Assembly: GCA_048296855.1 (NCBI GenBank)
Contig: CP182631.1
DNA length: 64,000 nt
Source of the DNA: Pseudocolwellia sp048296855
Lineage (GTDB): Bacteria; Pseudomonadota; Gammaproteobacteria; Enterobacterales; Alteromonadaceae
Direction: 5' to 3' (one strand)
This document shows positions 25,587-34,558 of the stretch, one piece after another. The position numbers were made by a program, and so were the translations under genes. The notes under the pieces are model-generated. The model was not told the origin of the DNA. It saw only the letters and a program-made list of their open reading frames with translations, and did no database searches. Each line of letters starts with the position of its first letter. Positions within the stretch are counted from its first letter, which is position 1.

Positions 25587-27665
25587 ATGCTAAGTGACAC
25601 AATAAAGCAAGTTATACGTACCAGCTACAAAGCCATTGGCGAAAATATGACGAACTTTAACCCGCGTAAACAGCAAACCTTTTTAATTGCTGAAATAGCT
25701 AAAACACTGGCAGGTGAGTACGATAAAGATCGAAAAATCATTGTCATTGAAGCAGGAACAGGCACAGGTAAATCACTCGCTTATTCGTTAGGCTCTATCC
25801 CTTTAGCACTTTCCCGTGACAAAAAGGTGATCATTTCAACCGCAACGGTTGCTTTACAAGAGCAGTTAGTTGATAAAGATTTACCTTTTTTAAAAAAACA
25901 TTCTAAGCTCGATTTCTCGTTTACCTTAGTTAAAGGCCGCCAACGCTATGTTTGTAGGCAAAAACTCAGCGCTGCCGTTACCAATGGTGACGACCCTCAA
26001 GCAGGCTTCACCTTTGCACAAAAACCTAATGCGGCTGATGTAAGAACATTGAGCGATATGCATAAAAAGCTTTCCGACAATAGCTGGCAAGGCGATTTAG
26101 ATTCTTGGCCAGACAGTGTTCCTCATTACATTTGGCAACAAGTGCAATGCGATAAACACAGCTGCTTAAAACATTTGTCTGAGCATACTCATTGCCCTTT
26201 TCATAAAGCACGTGAAACCATGGACATGAGCGATGTGTTAGTTATCAACCACAGCTTATTGTTAGCCGATTTAGAGTTAGGCGGTGGTAAAATATTACCT
26301 GCGCCTGAAGACGTATTTTATATTATTGACGAAGCCCATCATTTACCTAAAGTAACGCGTGATCATTCCAGCGCCAATGTTACCGTAAAAGGTGCGATAG
26401 AATGGCTAACTAAGCTAAAAGAAACGGGCGATAAAATGGCGAAACTTATTAAATCGCAACGCGCAATTTCGCCCGCTTTAAAGTTAGGTGACGATTGCCA
26501 AGATTTATTAGTAGAGCTTCAAAAAGTTTTTACCTTTATCGAAAACAACAAAGCCGCTTACTTCCCCAAAGAAAAACAATACCGATTTGAAAACGGCATC
26601 ATACCTAAAAATTTAAAAAACTGGGCTGAAGACATTAGCGAGTTAAGTAAAAAATCACTCGCCCATACCAACAAGCTTTACAACTTGTTAATGGAATCGG
26701 TAAAAGATGGCGAAACCCAAATGTATTTGGCTGAGCCTCTATTAGCCGAGTCTGGCTTTATGATCCAACGACTTGAAAATCTACATGCCCTTTGGCAAAT
26801 GTATGAAAAAACAGATAACGAAAAAGCAGCACCGCTTGCGCGTTGGATAGAAATGTCTGAAGGTAAACGCTCTGACTATGTTATTTCAGCTTCTCCCATT
26901 GAAGTGGGTTTTACGCTTGAAGATAACTTATGGAGCAAATGTGATGGTGCCGTATTATGTTCAGCCACTATTTTAGCTTTGAACTCATTTGATCACTTTA
27001 GATTTCAAGTGGGCTTACATACCAACGATGGAACGCAATATCAGCAAGTTAACTCGCCTTTCGATTATCAAAACAAAGCTGAACTTATTGTGCCTAATAT
27101 GAAATATGAACCAAGCGCCGATCAGTTTACTGATGAAGTGATTGAAAAATTACCCAATATTATCGACCAAGGCTTTTCAACACTGGTGTTGTTTTCATCT
27201 TATTGGCAAATGGAAAAAGTAGCTGCTGCATTACGCGACAAACACAAGCTTGAAATTCAAGTACAGGGTGAACAATCACGCCAACACATTATCGAGAAAC
27301 ATAAAAAGAACTGCGATAGCGATAAACAAAGCATTATTTTTGGTACACAAAGCTTTTCTGAAGGATTAGATTTGCCCGGTAAATACTTAAATAATTTAAT
27401 TATTACCAAGCTCCCCTTTTCAGTTCCTACTTCGCCGGTTGAAGAAGCCCAAGCAGAGTACGTTACCGCTAAAGGTGGCAACCCTTTTATGTCGCTATCA
27501 GTACCCGACACTTCTAAAAAATTGGTGCAAGCAACTGGTCGATTACTCAGAAACGAAAGCGATGAAGGTACAATTACATTATTGGACAGACGTGTTGTAA
27601 GCAAGCGCTATGGTAAACAACTACTTGATTCGTTACCGCCTTATAAACGTATTATTCAATATTAA
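25587..27665 (+). CDS. dinG: ATP-dependent DNA helicase DinG
   Basis: XPD-like superfamily 2 helicase of 692 residues that unwinds DNA, R-loops and similar structures during repair. Walker A is EAGTGTGKSLAYSL (about 56-69), the iron-sulfur cluster cysteines lie in CRQK and CDKHSCLKHLSEHTHC (about 120-210), the DEAH box is IIDEAHHLPKV, and the C-terminal motif VI region is KLVQATGRLLRNESDEG. Divergent from polB with one LexA box between, so it should be induced by DNA damage. Confidence 0.94.
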   Translation: MLSDTIKQVIRTSYKAIGENMTNFNPRKQQTFLIAEIAKTLAGEYDKDRKIIVIEAGTGTGKSLAYSLGSIPLALSRDKKVIISTATVALQEQLVDKDLPFLKKHSKLDFSFTLVKGRQRYVCRQKLSAAVTNGDDPQAGFTFAQKPNAADVRTLSDMHKKLSDNSWQGDLDSWPDSVPHYIWQQVQCDKHSCLKHLSEHTHCPFHKARETMDMSDVLVINHSLLLADLELGGGKILPAPEDVFYIIDEAHHLPKVTRDHSSANVTVKGAIEWLTKLKETGDKMAKLIKSQRAISPALKLGDDCQDLLVELQKVFTFIENNKAAYFPKEKQYRFENGIIPKNLKNWAEDISELSKKSLAHTNKLYNLLMESVKDGETQMYLAEPLLAESGFMIQRLENLHALWQMYEKTDNEKAAPLARWIEMSEGKRSDYVISASPIEVGFTLEDNLWSKCDGAVLCSATILALNSFDHFRFQVGLHTNDGTQYQQVNSPFDYQNKAELIVPNMKYEPSADQFTDEVIEKLPNIIDQGFSTLVLFSSYWQMEKVAAALRDKHKLEIQVQGEQSRQHIIEKHKKNCDSDKQSIIFGTQSFSEGLDLPGKYLNNLIITKLPFSVPTSPVEEAQAEYVTAKGGNPFMSLSVPDTSKKLVQATGRLLRNESDEGTITLLDRRVVSKRYGKQLLDSLPPYKRIIQY

Positions 27666-27688
27666 CTAATACAAATTTTTAAGCTATT

Positions 27689-27918
27689 TAACCTCAACTC
27701 GGGTTAATGAATGTTAGAGAATGAATTAAAACCCTTCTTTATCAAAACTTAATCTGTATCGTTATTTTCCTAAGCTATATTAATCTCTCAACATTGATAT
27801 TTTTGTGTATAACAAGGCGGATTTTTCTATCTAATAGCTGGCTATTAGTAACAAATTCAACGAAGTTAGGCATAAAAATAGCTTGTTGAGTAACTTTGCT
27901 TATCCCGAGTTGAGGTTA
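27689..27918. mobile_element. MITE-like element, copy 2 (inverted relative to copy 1)
   Basis: Non-coding 230 bp element with near-perfect terminal repeats TAACCTCAACTCGGGTTAA and TTATCCCGAGTTGAGGTTA. It matches 12794-13021 when reverse-complemented. It ends 12 bp before the ribosome-binding site of the DUF3291 gene, so it could supply or replace that gene's promoter. Confidence 0.78.
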
Positions 27919-27946
27919 TTTACACAATTTAAAGGATTAAACAAAC

Positions 27947-28390
27947 ATGCACCTAGCCCAATTAAATATCGCCACAGCAAAATACGATTTAGAAGCCATA
28001 GAAATGAAAGACTTTATGGATAACTTAGATCCAATCAACGCCATTGCAGAATCGAGCCCTAGCTTTATCTGGCGCTTACAAGACGAAGCTGGTGATGCTA
28101 CTAGCATCCAGTTTTTTGATGATCCAAAAACTATTGTCAATATGTCGGTTTGGGAGTCTGTAGATTCACTTAAAGATTTTATGTTTAGAACGCACCACAA
28201 GGATTTTTTTAAACGTAAAAGTGAGTGGTTTACTAAAGAAGCTGAAGATACATACGTATTATGGTGGATACCTGAAGGAACAACACCTACGCTTGAACAA
28301 GCGGTACAAAAACTCTATTACTTACGCGAACATGGTGAAACTCCACAGGCTTTTACCTTTAAAAGTAATTTTAAGGCTGAAGAAGCATAG
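27947..28390 (+). CDS. DUF3291 family protein
   Basis: Soluble protein of 147 residues resembling the DUF3291 family (dimeric alpha/beta barrel, antibiotic-monooxygenase-like fold): starts HLAQLNIATAKYDLE, has MSVWESVDSLKDFMFRTHH (about 67-85), then VLWWIPEGTTPTLEQAVQKL. No biochemical role is known for the family. AAAGGA precedes the ATG; the MITE lies directly upstream. Confidence 0.78.
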   Translation: MHLAQLNIATAKYDLEAIEMKDFMDNLDPINAIAESSPSFIWRLQDEAGDATSIQFFDDPKTIVNMSVWESVDSLKDFMFRTHHKDFFKRKSEWFTKEAEDTYVLWWIPEGTTPTLEQAVQKLYYLREHGETPQAFTFKSNFKAEEA

Positions 28391-28403
28391 TACCAACCTC
28401 AAG

Positions 28404-28445
28404 AATGAATTGATCTTTGCTACTGATGCAAGAGTTCAATTCATT
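28404..28445. repeat. stem-loop after the DUF3291 gene
   Basis: AATGAATTGA and TCAATTCATT are perfect complements 22 bp apart, 14 bp past the stop. Possibly a transcript end; AT-rich, no U tract. Confidence 0.35.
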
Positions 28446-28522
28446 CATAGAGTTGATATTATATACCCGTTACCATTCAAGATGCAGGTTTCGGTGGGAA
28501 CTAAAAACAATTTAAGTAATAA

Positions 28523-30232
28523 TTAGTAAGGGTCTTTCGGCTTGATCTTAATTATTTCGGCATAATCAACTATTTGATTTTCCTCTTTCCATTTATCACA
28601 CATAGCCGTTAATTTTTTTACTAGCTCTGGTTTCAATGTTGCCAAATTATTAGTTTCACCGGGATCATTTTTTAAATCATAAAGTTCGTAAGCAATGCCA
28701 GGTTTTGCAAGGGTTTGTAAATACCACCCTGCCTCAATTAAAAGCTTCCATCGACCTTGGTAAATAACACTTTGTTGCCCTTTATCGTTAAAGAAAATAG
28801 CTTCAGGCGGTAACATTTTTTCACCTTTAAGGCTTGCTAACACGCTTCGTCCGTCTGGCTTTCTTGGTGTCGAACCATGGAATTTTTCTGGAAATTGAGT
28901 ATTAGTAATATCTAATAACGTAGGCGTTATATCACCAACCCATACTAAATCATTTGAAATAGTCCCTGGCTTTATAACTCCTGGCCAATTCGCAATAGCA
29001 TGCGTACGCGCGCCACCTTCCCAAAGTAACGCTTTAACACCTTTGTAAGGTGAGTTCATTAGATCACCAATATGAGATGCCGCACCATTATCTGAAAAAT
29101 ATAAAATCAGCGTATTTTCATACTCACCACTGTCTTTCAAGCCTTGTATAAGCTTACCGACATTTTCGTCTACTTTTTCTACCATAGCTGCATGTACAGC
29201 TGCTTGAAGGCGATATTTTTCAATTTTTTCTTTGTTTTGTTTAGTCCATAAAAAGTTATTGTTAGCTAGGTCAGCATTTTTTGGAAATAAACCTGCACTA
29301 ACTAAACCGCTATGGCGACCATCAGCAATGCTTTGTAGGTTAGCGTAGCGTTTTAAGTATTTTTGCACGAGTTCTTCAGGTGCTTGTAATGGCTTATGTG
29401 GTGCTCGATAGGCAACATACATGAAAAATGGAGCTTCATTGCCAGAAGCTTCCTTGATCATATCAATAGCACGATCTGTCACACCATCAGTAGCATAAAA
29501 TGCTTTACCTGACTTTCCATGACAAGCACCATAACGCTTCTTATTAAAGGCATTACCAGCATAACAGTGCATGTTATAATTATAATCGTATTTTAGTTTT
29601 GCTCTTTTATTACCTTCATAATATTCGTGTTTATCTTCAGGCAATGAAAATAAGTTACCTTGTGCCCCATGAAAAACAAAACTTTTTTGGAAACCACGTT
29701 GCGGCGGTAACCCTAAATAATCTAGCTCCATTTCTTCTTGAGTAAGTTTCATGCCCGAATGTGTTTTTATCCATTCAGGTGACATTTCTGCAGGATGTTC
29801 TTTAATATAACTACCTCCTAAATGCCATTTACCAGCCATCATAGTTTGATAACCGTTACTACCAAGTAATTCTGAAATTAATGGTTGCTCGTAAGCCAAT
29901 CTACCTCGGTGTGCTTTAAAAGGTAATTCACGTACCCAGTCACCAACAACGCCCCCACCAAAACCAACATGTGCGGCATCAACGCCCGTTAATAAAGTTG
30001 CGCGTGTTGGGCTACATCTAGCATTACTATAAAAGTCGCTAAAACGAATACCTTCTTTCGCTAATTGATCAATATTAGGCGTTTCAATTTCACCACCAAA
30101 GCTGCCTAAATCGGTATAGCCCGAATCATCAGACAGGATAACCACAATATTTGGCCGTTTATCTCCTCCGTAACTAAAAAACGAAAGTAAGGTGCTGATC
30201 ATAACAAAGTAAATAGTAATAAATTTTTTCAT
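28523..30232 (-). CDS. exported sulfatase (arylsulfatase-type)
   Basis: Hydrolase of sulfate esters, about 569 residues, with a signal peptide (MKKFITIYFVMISTLLSFFS). The formylglycine motif is ARCSPTRATLLTG (C-x-P-x-R), so it needs the sulfatase-maturing enzyme, which is not in this window. Metal-binding VVILSDDSGYTDLGSFGG, KWHLGG and YFSDNGAASHIGD are present, and the C-terminal subdomain has YELYDLKNDPGETNNLA. A TTG nine codons upstream is in frame; the ATG at 30232 is preferred because the signal peptide starts there. Marine bacteria use such enzymes on sulfated algal glycans. Confidence 0.92.
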   Translation of the reverse strand: MKKFITIYFVMISTLLSFFSYGGDKRPNIVVILSDDSGYTDLGSFGGEIETPNIDQLAKEGIRFSDFYSNARCSPTRATLLTGVDAAHVGFGGGVVGDWVRELPFKAHRGRLAYEQPLISELLGSNGYQTMMAGKWHLGGSYIKEHPAEMSPEWIKTHSGMKLTQEEMELDYLGLPPQRGFQKSFVFHGAQGNLFSLPEDKHEYYEGNKRAKLKYDYNYNMHCYAGNAFNKKRYGACHGKSGKAFYATDGVTDRAIDMIKEASGNEAPFFMYVAYRAPHKPLQAPEELVQKYLKRYANLQSIADGRHSGLVSAGLFPKNADLANNNFLWTKQNKEKIEKYRLQAAVHAAMVEKVDENVGKLIQGLKDSGEYENTLILYFSDNGAASHIGDLMNSPYKGVKALLWEGGARTHAIANWPGVIKPGTISNDLVWVGDITPTLLDITNTQFPEKFHGSTPRKPDGRSVLASLKGEKMLPPEAIFFNDKGQQSVIYQGRWKLLIEAGWYLQTLAKPGIAYELYDLKNDPGETNNLATLKPELVKKLTAMCDKWKEENQIVDYAEIIKIKPKDPY

Positions 30233-30289
30233 AACCCTATAAATGTATATTGTTAACAATGTGTATTTGAGTATATCTTAACAAATAAT

Positions 30290-30344
30290 AATATTCATTT
30301 AATATTCATTTAATATTCGTTTAATATTCATTTAATATTCGTTT
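30290..30344. repeat. tandem repeat, five 11-bp units
   Basis: Five consecutive copies of AATATTCATTT or AATATTCGTTT in the order CA, CA, CG, CA, CG. It lies upstream of the sulfatase gene and could vary in copy number by slippage. Confidence 0.85.
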
Positions 30345-30369
30345 CATTAGGGGGATTTATTACGTACGC

Positions 30370-30579
30370 TCAATTCATTATGCAAAAAGGTAAGCATCGT
30401 GATGCAGTCGTCATCGCTGAAAAATGTACATACATTTGTGCAATACCATAAGAAGTTGTGGTCAGTTCTCTGACTCTAAGCTCTACATCACCTACCAGTA
30501 CTCGATAACGATACTTCGTTACCCAAACAAAATGGGGGTCAATTTTATATTGGGTGTGTGAAGCATTACGATATTTCAT
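30370..30579 (-). pseudogene. tnpA: IS200/IS605-family TnpA remnant
   Basis: The first 35 or so residues (KYRNASHTQYKIDPHFVWV then TKYRYRVLVGDVELRVREL) match the N-terminus of the small HUH/Y1 transposase of IS200. The later part is out of register and the protein stops at about 70 of 140 residues; the HUH motif and catalytic Tyr are gone. The element is therefore dead. Flanks at 30330-30370 and 30580-30650 may hold its ends, but I could not delimit them. Confidence 0.75.
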
Positions 30580-30658
30580 CCCCTATAAATAAACGCAACG
30601 ACTAGCTGAAAGCGCTCCTGTTTAAAGATAGGGGGTTAAATCAATTCCTTCGGACGAA

Positions 30659-31582
30659 TTAAATTCCCTTTAGTTTAACGAGAATTTCCATTTCAACATA
30701 ACCATCAACTCTCGCATCATTCAGATAATGCTCTAACATTGGAAAATTATCTGGCTCAAATCCGCTATCAGGTAACCAATCAGAATAGATACTTAATTGA
30801 GCCTTAATTGTTTCCTCTGGGGTCCCCTTAAAATAGAGTACTGCGTACTTACCTTTCGGTATCTCAGATTCTGAAAATGGTAATTTCACTTGTACATTTT
30901 CACCAATCACTACCGAAGCTGTATAGCGACATTTATCGACTGGCGTAACTGTTGGGTTATCAAAAGCAAAAGCAAAGCGTTCTTGTTCTTCGTGTTTTAT
31001 TCCATTACTGATAACCCAATCTATAAGCTTATCCCATGCCTGATATATAGCGTCAGGTTCATAACCGCGTTCTGAAGCCAAAGTGCATATACGTTGGCGT
31101 TCAAGATCTCTTACTTCAATATTCATATTTGTATCCTTTAAGTTGTTTTTTTTCATCACTTCATTTGTGAAGAGAGTAGGATACAAATCAGAGGGATTAA
31201 AATCTTTTCCATACTTGCTAGATATTTTTCCAATCTTGCTATCTTTAACTTTATTTGGATTTCGTATTTCTGACGGACTAAATCCAAAATGAAGCTTTAC
31301 TGCTTTTGAAAAATTAGCACTAGATGAAAAGCCATTATCTAAAGCTACCTGAGTAATGGATAACTCAGTTTTAAATATCAATAAATTGACTGCTCGTTCT
31401 AGCCTTCTCCTAACAATGTAATCATTAACAGTCTCACCAACTATACCTGTAAAAATTCGGTGAAAGTGATATGCCGAAAAATGACTTACGTTTGCCACTT
31501 CAGCCAATGAAATTTTGTTAGACAAATTGCTTTCAATATATTGAATTACCCGATCTATACGAATTTTATATTTTTTATTCAT
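30659..31582 (-). CDS. AraC-family regulator with GyrI-like domain
   Basis: Regulator of 307 residues, built like the one at 7986 but distinct: AraC double helix-turn-helix at about 10-110 (ISLAEVANVSHFSAYHFHRI, ITQVALDNGFSSSANFSKAV), then a GyrI-like effector domain (about 150-305, ending DARVDGYVEMEILVKLKG). It is the last conventional gene before the integron array; no attC-like site follows its stop, so it is not a cassette. Confidence 0.85.
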   Translation of the reverse strand: MNKKYKIRIDRVIQYIESNLSNKISLAEVANVSHFSAYHFHRIFTGIVGETVNDYIVRRRLERAVNLLIFKTELSITQVALDNGFSSSANFSKAVKLHFGFSPSEIRNPNKVKDSKIGKISSKYGKDFNPSDLYPTLFTNEVMKKNNLKDTNMNIEVRDLERQRICTLASERGYEPDAIYQAWDKLIDWVISNGIKHEEQERFAFAFDNPTVTPVDKCRYTASVVIGENVQVKLPFSESEIPKGKYAVLYFKGTPEETIKAQLSIYSDWLPDSGFEPDNFPMLEHYLNDARVDGYVEMEILVKLKGI

Positions 31583-31621
31583 AAATACCTAAGCTGGAAT
31601 ACTGCACAGATCTACAAGGGA

Positions 31622-31719
31622 AGCTAACGCCCAATTAATGGGCTTTATTGCTGGCTAAAACTGCGAGGAACAAAACAGTCAACTAGAAAAATATCGTTGA
31701 ACTGCTTGCATGGTTAACC
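31622..31719 (-). repeat. attC 1, class A, degenerate
   Basis: Array-terminal site. The right arm is eroded (ATATCGTTGAACTGCTTGCA, then GTTAACC instead of GTTATAT), as expected for the oldest end of the array. Confidence 0.75.
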
Positions 31720-31721
31720 TA

Positions 31722-31934
31722 CTAAAGATCTTGTTTATGCTTTAGTGCACAAGATTTACAAATACAGGTTTTATTTTTAGCTATATCTACAACTTGATTT
31801 AATAGGCTCTCAGGAAAATCAATTATCTCATCCATACACCAACACGGTTTATTACTCTTTAATAAATTGCCACAGTTGTTAGGCTTGTTACATAAAGGGC
31901 AATTACTAACGCTTACATATTCTTTTTCATTCAT
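31722..31934 (-). CDS. cysteine-rich CWC-type small protein
   Basis: Seventy residues with ten cysteines in paired motifs: CPLCNKPNNCG, CWCMDEI and CICKSCALKHK. This resembles the Cys-rich CWC family, presumably metal-binding; no function is established. It is the last cassette gene of the array; start ATG after GAGCTATCT. Confidence 0.7.
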   Translation of the reverse strand: MNEKEYVSVSNCPLCNKPNNCGNLLKSNKPCWCMDEIIDFPESLLNQVVDIAKNKTCICKSCALKHKQDL

Positions 31935-31987
31935 AGATAGCTCAAATAGATTAAATCACATGAGTTTACACACAACTTCAACAAAAA

Positions 31988-32085
31988 CCTAACCTCTCAT
32001 TCAGAGACTAAAAATTGTTGGCCAAAATGTTTGAGGTACAAGCAACTGGTAGCTTTTTTAGTCCTTTGGAGGCTTGCAGTTACCA
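31988..32085 (-). repeat. attC 2, class B, degenerate
   Basis: Reads TAACCTC instead of TAACGCC at the R' side and ends GCAGTTACC; inner arms are TTGGCC and CTGGTAG, so pairing is weakened. Confidence 0.7.
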
Positions 32086-32661
32086 CTCCAGTCCATTGAT
32101 AATATAACCGAAATATCCTTGTTCACCGATAACATTTATATTTTTACCTCTAACTTTCATCAACGATGATTTATCATAATACCACCTAATAGAATGTTTA
32201 TTATTGCTTGCCAAGTCTAAAAGCGTAAGGCGAGTACATTCATATTCATAGTCACTACCACAACTCTCAACCTTACTTAAATGATACTCCTGTGACCAAT
32301 ACTCATTCACAGAATAATAAGCCCATAATTTGATTGGAGCACCGATAGCAGCCCAAATCCAACCATATACTAAAACAGGTAAAAAAATCATACCTAACGT
32401 TAAGCGAAATTTACCTTGGTTCTCAAAATGATGTTTCATTTGTTGTTGATAGTAGCGACACCTCTTATATTTCCTATACGAGAAAGCTAAAAAGATAAGA
32501 CTGAATATGCCAGCCAAGATAGGAATTATTTTGTATACCAAAAAGTCATATATTGAATTTGAAATAAAAGGTGGATCAACATTTTCATCCCAAATTAAAA
32601 AAATGATTGGTAAAAAGAATATCCCTAATGTGAATACAAGTGCTAAATGAGTTCGATTCAT
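32080..32661 (-). CDS. predicted membrane protein, unknown
   Basis: 193 residues. Three hydrophobic helices at about 6-24, 44-62 and 88-111 are followed by a soluble C-terminal part of about 75 residues with YHLSKVESCGSDYEYECTRL. Not recognised. The stop codon lies in the R'' end of its attC. Confidence 0.65.
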   Translation of the reverse strand: MNRTHLALVFTLGIFFLPIIFLIWDENVDPPFISNSIYDFLVYKIIPILAGIFSLIFLAFSYRKYKRCRYYQQQMKHHFENQGKFRLTLGMIFLPVLVYGWIWAAIGAPIKLWAYYSVNEYWSQEYHLSKVESCGSDYEYECTRLTLLDLASNNKHSIRWYYDKSSLMKVRGKNINVIGEQGYFGYIINGLEW

Positions 32662-32668
32662 AGTAGTA

Positions 32669-32767
32669 ACTAACGCTTACATAAGCGGAAAATTAAAGTT
32701 GGCTAAAATAAGTGAGGCACGAACAAAAAGCCAACTGTAATTTTTCCGTTTGAGCGCCTTGTTATTT
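32669..32767 (-). repeat. attC 3 (GCTTACATAAGCGG arm)
   Basis: Same arm type as attC 13. Ends GAGCGCCTTGTTATTT and serves the two-gene cassette to its right. Confidence 0.88.
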
Positions 32768-33220
32768 CTCATTTAGTTTAGCGCTACATTCTATTGTGTC
32801 TTGGATATAGACAATATCCCGAACAAATAACCATTGGCTCGATGCCTCTTCACATACAGAGTAACCTTCACTTGAAAAGTAAGCCTCTGAAATATAGTGA
32901 AAGAGGTTGGGGGTAATAAAGATTAAAGCAAGACTAACAATCGCAATCCTCGTTAAAATAGCAGCCTGTTTCTTTGATAATACTTTCCCAACCCAACCTT
33001 CTTGAACAGCCGCGAAAGCGAGAACAGACATGCCAACACCAACACCCAGCATATAAAAGGAGCCTTTATCAAATACTACGACTTCTGACTGTGAAGTACT
33101 TAATAGAATTACTACTCGATAAAAAAACCAAAATAATGCAGCACAAGAGCCTGTAATGAAAAGTAACGCACCAATAATGCGAGTAGATAAGGATGGTTTT
33201 TCTCTATCTTCCATTACCAT
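32762..33220 (-). CDS. small membrane protein, DUF1240-like, possible immunity protein
   Basis: 152 residues with about four hydrophobic segments (12-35, 52-70, 84-105 region and 108-120) and a terminal periplasmic-looking stretch with two cysteines (VCEEASSQWLF, DTIECSAKL). The layout resembles DUF1240 proteins, which often sit beside toxin genes. Its ATG overlaps the stop of the upstream gene by 7 bp (ATGGTAATGG), so the two are translationally coupled. Immunity function is inference. Confidence 0.6.
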   Translation of the reverse strand: MVMEDREKPSLSTRIIGALLFITGSCAALFWFFYRVVILLSTSQSEVVVFDKGSFYMLGVGVGMSVLAFAAVQEGWVGKVLSKKQAAILTRIAIVSLALIFITPNLFHYISEAYFSSEGYSVCEEASSQWLFVRDIVYIQDTIECSAKLNEK

Positions 33221-34086
33221 ATTTTCCTTGAAGGTGATATATATTCCCTCAAAGCACTCCTAACCCAATTGATAGCAATTCTTTGCGCGGACTTGATGGT
33301 ATGGTCAATGATTTTATTTGCAGATTTAGCCATTGCGTTTACCGCATTTCTCTTCTGTTGAGCTATGTAATTTTTGGCATTACTCTCTAATTCATCTAGC
33401 CCAGCGATAACTCGTTTAGTGATCCCCAAGCTCTTATCAGCGTACTCGAGAAGCATTGACATACCAACACCTACGACAACCACAGCTAAAATTGGTCCGA
33501 TTGCAAGAGTCAAGCCTCCAGCAATAGCTGCAGCTCCTATTGACGCAGCTGTAGCTATGCCAACTTTTACGATATCAGTAGCTAGAGTACCAATAAGCTG
33601 AGTAAGTGTGGCTTGATCTGTCAGGAAATAATCCACAACTCGATAAGTTGACAAGAGAATTACCGTTAGAATCCCGCCTTGCTTTGCTGCCGATATTGCC
33701 CCCGTCTTTCCTAAACCAATAGAGACTACTTTCGGGTTTTTTATTCCATACTTGGTTCCAGTCAGTATAGTCCGTAAGCCTGGATGGCCTTTAAGTATTA
33801 TATGAGGTTTACCACTGTAATTCTTTATATATGCTCTTGCACCAACGCCACCTAGATCACCAACAAGCTTAGTCATTGTTACAACATCATCGGCAGATGC
33901 ATAATAACTCACCCCTGCACCTACTTTCCCTTTAATTTTTTCCCACGCCACTTGAACATTTTGATTATTACCTTTTGGCGAAGACTTAATTATTGCATCC
34001 ATTTCTTCAAATGAAACAACATAAACTTCATGTTTATTTGATTGGATAATATTTTGTAAGTCTTTTTTTTCCTTTTGTGAAAACAT
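33214..34086 (-). CDS. putative membrane-active toxin-like protein
   Basis: 290 residues. Soluble N-terminal half (1-125, with VSYYASADDVVTMTKLVGDL and KNYSGKPHIILKGHPGLRTI), then hydrophobic and glycine/alanine-rich segments at about 137-155 and 168-210 (ATAASIGAAAIAGGLTLAIG followed by PILAVVVVGVGMSMLL), and a basic helical C-terminus. A glycine/alanine hydrophobic hairpin is a feature of pore-forming colicin-like effectors. With its coupled small membrane partner it looks like an effector-immunity pair. I do not recognise the family with certainty, and no secretion signal is visible. Confidence 0.6.
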   Translation of the reverse strand: MFSQKEKKDLQNIIQSNKHEVYVVSFEEMDAIIKSSPKGNNQNVQVAWEKIKGKVGAGVSYYASADDVVTMTKLVGDLGGVGARAYIKNYSGKPHIILKGHPGLRTILTGTKYGIKNPKVVSIGLGKTGAISAAKQGGILTVILLSTYRVVDYFLTDQATLTQLIGTLATDIVKVGIATAASIGAAAIAGGLTLAIGPILAVVVVGVGMSMLLEYADKSLGITKRVIAGLDELESNAKNYIAQQKRNAVNAMAKSANKIIDHTIKSAQRIAINWVRSALREYISPSRKIW

Positions 34087-34122
34087 TTCGATTCACTCCT
34101 TTGGTTGAAATTACGATAGAGA

Positions 34123-34216
34123 AATAACGCCCAATTAATGGGCTTTTATTGCTGGCTAAAATTGCGAGGAACGAGCACAGCCAGCTGTAAAAGTCCCGTT
34201 AAATTGCTTGTATATT
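34123..34216 (-). repeat. attC 4, class A, R'' damaged
   Basis: Ends TTGCTTGTATATT, having lost two bases of the usual CTTGTTATAT, so this cassette may no longer excise from its left side. Confidence 0.8.
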
Positions 34217-34220
34217 ACTT

Positions 34221-34424
34221 TTAATACCAAACTGTAACCACAATTGTCGCAGGGATCCATGAACCACCACTTTGTGATTGAGTAATCTTTGTTATTTCTA
34301 TATCGGGATTAGCCGCAAGCCAAAGATTAATTTCAGATTCAAGGCCACCATTACTGAGTGTTACAGATCCGGGCCAAAATCTTTGCTTAGGCTTTAATGT
34401 TTTAGTAAAAACTTTAACTTCCAT
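34221..34424 (-). CDS. small hypothetical protein
   Basis: 67 residues from the ATG at 34424: MEVKVFTKTLKPKQRFWPGS, then NLWLAANPDIEITKITQSQS and GGSWIPATIVVTVWY. Predicted soluble, beta-rich, not recognised. A TTG six codons earlier is an alternative start. Confidence 0.55.
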   Translation of the reverse strand: MEVKVFTKTLKPKQRFWPGSVTLSNGGLESEINLWLAANPDIEITKITQSQSGGSWIPATIVVTVWY

Positions 34425-34454
34425 ATTAGAAATAAACTCCAAACTTAATTAGTA

Positions 34455-34553
34455 ATATAACGCCTCAAACAGAGGCTAAAAATTGTTGGCTAAAATAGCG
34501 AGGCACGAGCAATAACCAGCTATTTTTAGTCCTTTGCAGTGACTTGTTAGGGC
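34455..34553 (-). repeat. attC 5, class B
   Basis: Arms CCTCAAACAGAGGC and GTCCTTTGCAGTGAC; R'' GTTAGGG. The inner arms TTGGCT and CCAGCT no longer match exactly. Confidence 0.88.
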
Positions 34554-34558
34554 ACGGA

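Noticed and set aside
30580..31621. AraC/GyrI regulator as an integron cassette
   Set aside because: There is no attC-like site after its stop (30600-30655); the array ends at attC 1 to its right.
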